Below are positions 60,676 through 64,000 of a DNA stretch of 64,000 nt, one piece after another (position 1 is the first letter of the stretch; each line of letters opens with the position of its first letter). The notes beneath the pieces were generated by a model, which saw only the letters and a list, made by a program, of their open reading frames with translations, made no database searches and was not told where the DNA came from. The stretch is from Austropuccinia psidii. Lineage: Eukaryota > Basidiomycota > Pucciniomycetes > Pucciniales > Sphaerophragmiaceae. The DNA lies in contig JALGQZ010000009.1 in NCBI GenBank assembly GCA_023105745.1, positions 15,052,564 through 15,116,563 on the forward strand, in the 5' to 3' direction. A program made the translations under genes and the position numbers.

Positions 60676-61614
60676 TTGGACAGAAAACAAGAGTGGCCTC
60701 TCACTCAGCAATCAGGGAACTAACTTGGAAGCCTCCAAAAGAATAAAGAAATAAAAAATAAAAGAATAAATTCCTCTAAGAAATATGCAGGTACAAAGAT
60801 GAGATGCAATAAGAGGAAAGAGAAGCCAAATGGTCAAAGAGTGAACCAGGTAAGTCCTCAATCACTGTTTCAACCTGCCAAAATGAACAATGGAACTAGT
60901 AAGGATATGACCACCAAGTATCCATTGACAGTCAAAGAAAGAATAAGAGAAAAGGTGCTAAATTACTGACTTGATAATATCAGTATTCACTTAACAAAAA
61001 TGATAAGATAAATAAAGATAAAATAAAATCAAAATATATTAATTAACTGGGGAAAAACCCCCCAGGGTGGAAAGGGTAGCCGGTATATGTGAAAAGTTGG
61101 AAGCTTGAGTTCTTCAGGCTGAAGACTGATCTGTATTGATCCTTGAGGCTGTATTGATTTTTTTGGGAATTGATACAGCTGGCTAATATTGAAATTGAAA
61201 TGGGTTGATTGAATTTCCAATACTTGAAAATGAAATACACACCAGGGCGAATCTTGTGTCAATCCTCGGCAATTGACTTCACGTCAAGCAGGATAAAAGT
61301 CGAGCTCACATCAAGCAAACGTCGAGCACAAGTCCTACTCTTGTCTTACACCAAATCCTGTGACATCCACCAATATTGGTTCCCCTGTGCCTTCAACTCA
61401 GATTCCTCACCACCTGATCATCCCGCAACTGTCCGATGGTTGGTAAGAATTACACAAGACCTGCCTGTTTGCACAAACACACATTAAAGAGGTCCTTCAG
61501 CCAGTCTTGATGTAGGCGGGGGGTTTGACTTCACCAGGTCATCCATGAAAGGACTCCGCCTGAGTGGGATTGTCGTTTTGCAGATGACACTGGTAGAGTC
61601 CACCACACAACACC
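60676..61614. other. Unassigned mixed sequence
   Basis: An A-rich, lysine-coding stretch (60720-60960) without a sustained frame, an inverted GGGGAAAAACCCCCC near 61050, and a GC-richer block from about 61250 with an ORF (61209-61487; STSSRIKVELTSSKRR-like) of unknown origin. No homology recognised. Confidence 0.4.
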
Positions 61615-61669
61615 GCGGGTGCGGGTGCGTTTGTGTGTGCATTGGCGGGTGCGGGTGCGGGTGCGCAAG
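61615..61669 (+). repeat. GGGTGC G-rich repeat
   Basis: Degenerate GCGGGT/GGGTGC units around a TTTGTGTGTGC segment, in sharp contrast to the A/T-rich surroundings. Several GGG runs could form a G-quadruplex. Confidence 0.8.
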
Positions 61670-61924
61670 GGCCGATTTCCCTTCCAACATGATGATGGCA
61701 CAGTTACAAATTTTGGTTTCCGTGAAAGATGAGTGTGTGGGTCATTTGATCATTGAACTTGGCTTATTCACACTGTACCCAATGTCAAAATAGTAAGTTC
61801 TCTGTGGAAATGTGAAATAATGGGCTTTGATTGTCACAATTGCATGTCTCTGTCACTAAATTTTGAGGCAGTTATTTCACTAGCAAAATTGCTAATGAAT
61901 CTGAGAGATCTGCTTCTTTGTAGA
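61670..61924. other. Unassigned spacer
   Basis: No gene, repeat or regulatory signal that I can support. Confidence 0.4.
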
Positions 61925-64000
61925 CTAAATATCATGAAATAATGGCTTTATAATTACAAGCAGTCTACATGACAGAACTTTGTTATCATACAATCCACAG
62001 TTACCTTCAATTTCTTCTTCAGATAAAATCAAGTGTCCATCATCAAAACCAACAGCTTTACAAATATTCAGATGCGGCCAATCTGGTAAGAAATTCACAT
62101 CAATCTTCAAAGTTTTTAAGATCAGAAAGTTATTGTTCAGTATGCTAGATGGCTCAGAGACTTTAAAAATGCTATTAATAATACCAAATTGTCGTGAGTT
62201 GCCCCTCAGAAGAGATATCACACTGTTGGTGACATTTTTGGATTCAGTTGAAAATATATTGTTCCCAATATTAATGTTTGAAACTGGAAAATACCAAGGT
62301 GAGACAATCCTTAAAGTGGGAGGACTTGTGGATTGCACAGTAGTGTCTAAGCTGATCCAATCAACTATTTCCCTTGTTGCATGAAAATTCTGTAAGTACT
62401 CAACCAGGAAATCATAATTTTCTTGGTCATGGCAGGATGGTTTGTTATACTTATGGTGATTGAACAGGGCAGGTGGCTGTGATTCGAAAAGCTGTTTTAT
62501 TTCACATGGCACGGATGGGGATTTCAAGAGAATGGAAAGGTTGGAATATCGACAGATATGTTGGAGTAAGGTTTTATCTATATCATCTATTCAGAGTTGC
62601 AAGAAGTTAGTCTTATTCAGTTCAGGTGTTTAATCAATGTGAATATATTGATCTTATTAATTGATGTACATATTTTGTTATTTGTTAGCATCTTTGCAAA
62701 TACCCCAATCAAGTGCTCATAACCCCATGTGGCTGAGGCTTGTGCTGGGACCCAATGTTGGAAGAGTTTGGGAATATGATCAGCAAAATGATGATTTGGT
62801 TTACTTTTCTGTTTTGGGAACAGGAGTTGATTGGAAAGGAGGAATTGTTTCCAATGTTCAGCAAATGCAGTCGCATCATCTATTGAAACAGTCCAACTTG
62901 TGGCAATGTTGATAGCACTAATCAAATGGAATGTATTCTTGGTTGGTTCATTTGCAAGTTCTTCTGCTTGACCCATTTTTCTTTGAATGTTGGCGGATTT
63001 GTGTACATCTAATGACATCTGTTGACTGAGCATTAAAAATGGAATATAGACCTTATATAAGAGAGCCCATTCAGCGGCTTTTAAGCTACCATGAGAGGGG
63101 GAACCCATGTTGCGAGGTACTCTTGTCCATGATGAGGGAATTATCGTCTCAGATATGATTTGACGGAGATGCTCCAGAGCCTCACCCTTGATCTGGTGAT
63201 CACTCAGTGCAGTGATATCCAATTCAGAGGGGATCTCAGAAGTGGGGATGTAATCCACATCAAATGAAGGAATCTCCACAGAACCACTAGATAGATGTTC
63301 CGTGTGAGGGTTGGGCATTGGGAAGTAGTGAGGAGTGGCTCATTTATTATTTTTGCTACGTCTCTTCTCAGGGAGCGGGCCTCTCTCAATGTGATTTTAT
63401 CAAGAGAGCTGTTGGAGGTCATGGAATCTGAGTCTGAACTGTTGGTGTCATTGGATTTCCTGCAGGACCTGAGGTAAATTTTTGATTTTGACTCTGGAAT
63501 GCACAAGTTGAAAGCTGCATGATCCTTCAAAATTCCCAGTATTAAATTATGCATTATGTCAATATTAACCATTCTGGTTGAATCTCAATACGGAAGGTCT
63601 TCTAAAATTGAATATCGCACTCCATACTCAGAGAAAATTGCTTGTCTTTGTGGTGGGGTTGCCCAAAGCCATTTGGCAATGGTTGATTTATGATTTTGAT
63701 ATGAGCGTGTGTAGTGAAATTGAGGACCGATTTCTTCAATTTGAGCTTTGTGAATGGTGCAAGAATTACAAAAGTGGTTGCCTGAATGGGAAATAAATCC
63801 AGTAAGCTTGCGCATGGAAACCACATCCGCAATGGCTGTGAGAATGGCGACACGGAGAAAGGATCCTGAAGGGCCTGTTGAGGTGGGTGAAAAATGGTAA
63901 CCTTTCCATAGCTCTTTGAGCTCATTGATGAGTGGTATTAATAGGTAATTCAATTGAAGGGAAGTTGGCTCCTTTGGACCAGGGATGATTCCTGCAAAAT
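61925..64000 (-). pseudogene. Tnp2-type (CACTA/EnSpm-like) transposase, decayed, runs off window
   Basis: Consecutive minus-strand segments in order: 63953-63585 (ISHSGNHFCNSCTIHK zinc-like), 63572-63204 (MVNIDIMHNLILGILKDH), 63318-62617 (IPSSWTRVPRNMGSPSHG, WALLYKVYIPFLML, KPNHHFADHIPKLFQHW, WGYEHLIGVFAKM) and 62527-61925 (DWPHLNICKAVGFDDG). These blocks resemble Tnp2 transposases abundant in basidiomycetes (from memory). The first two segments share a frame broken by a TGA at 63585-63587, where Trp would be expected in LPYWD. The others are shifted. The 5' part lies beyond 64000. Confidence 0.65.

Overview
The window looks like repeat-dense nuclear DNA from a fungus, most likely a rust (Pucciniales). 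The evidence is very AT-rich sequence, chromodomain-bearing Ty3/Gypsy elements, a hAT and a Tnp2-type transposase, and short introns of 57-77 nt with GT(A/G)AG-like donors and YAG acceptors. From memory, the gag-pol family resembles repeats of myrtle rust (Austropuccinia psidii); this was not checked against any database. I saw no ordinary host gene, rRNA, tRNA or CRISPR array.

Positions 1-58915 form one nested stack of LTR retrotransposons. The outer host, here called B0, is an old Ty3/Gypsy chromovirus on the minus strand. Its 3' LTR is cut by the window start (1-1733) and its 5' LTR is at 56782-58915. Four insertions split B0. (1) A solo LTR of family A (2109-5731), itself split by a solo LTR of family E (2694-4478). 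(2) A complete 19.8 kb family E element (10057-29874, minus). (3) A solo LTR of family C (30094-30944 plus 51281-51856), which contains a complete B-type element B1 (30945-51280, minus), which in turn contains a complete A element (35306-45399, plus). (4) A second A solo LTR (52725-55940), itself split by a second C LTR (53582-55003). Target-site duplications and reading frames on either side of the junctions support the order; the deepest chain is B0 > C > B1 > A.

A, B0 and B1 share one plan: LTR, PBS starting TGGGGGCC, a small spliced first ORF (ORF1), Gag with a CCHC knuckle, protease, RT, RNase H, integrase and chromodomain. The ORF1 frame overlaps another open frame, and one 62-64 nt intron sits at the same place and phase in all three. 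No copy is intact: A, the youngest, has two nonsense codons and a YIDE reverse-transcriptase box. Family E is different: a long Gag-protease polyprotein, two small accessory ORFs (one a diverged duplicate of the Gag-protease C-terminus), 6.2 kb of noncoding DNA with a dispersed motif, and a separate RT-RNase H-integrase ORF without a chromodomain.

From 58916 to 64000 the sequence is less AT-biased and holds a truncated intron-containing hAT transposase pseudogene (plus), an unassigned stretch with a G-rich repeat, and a decayed Tnp2-type transposase (minus) that runs off the window.
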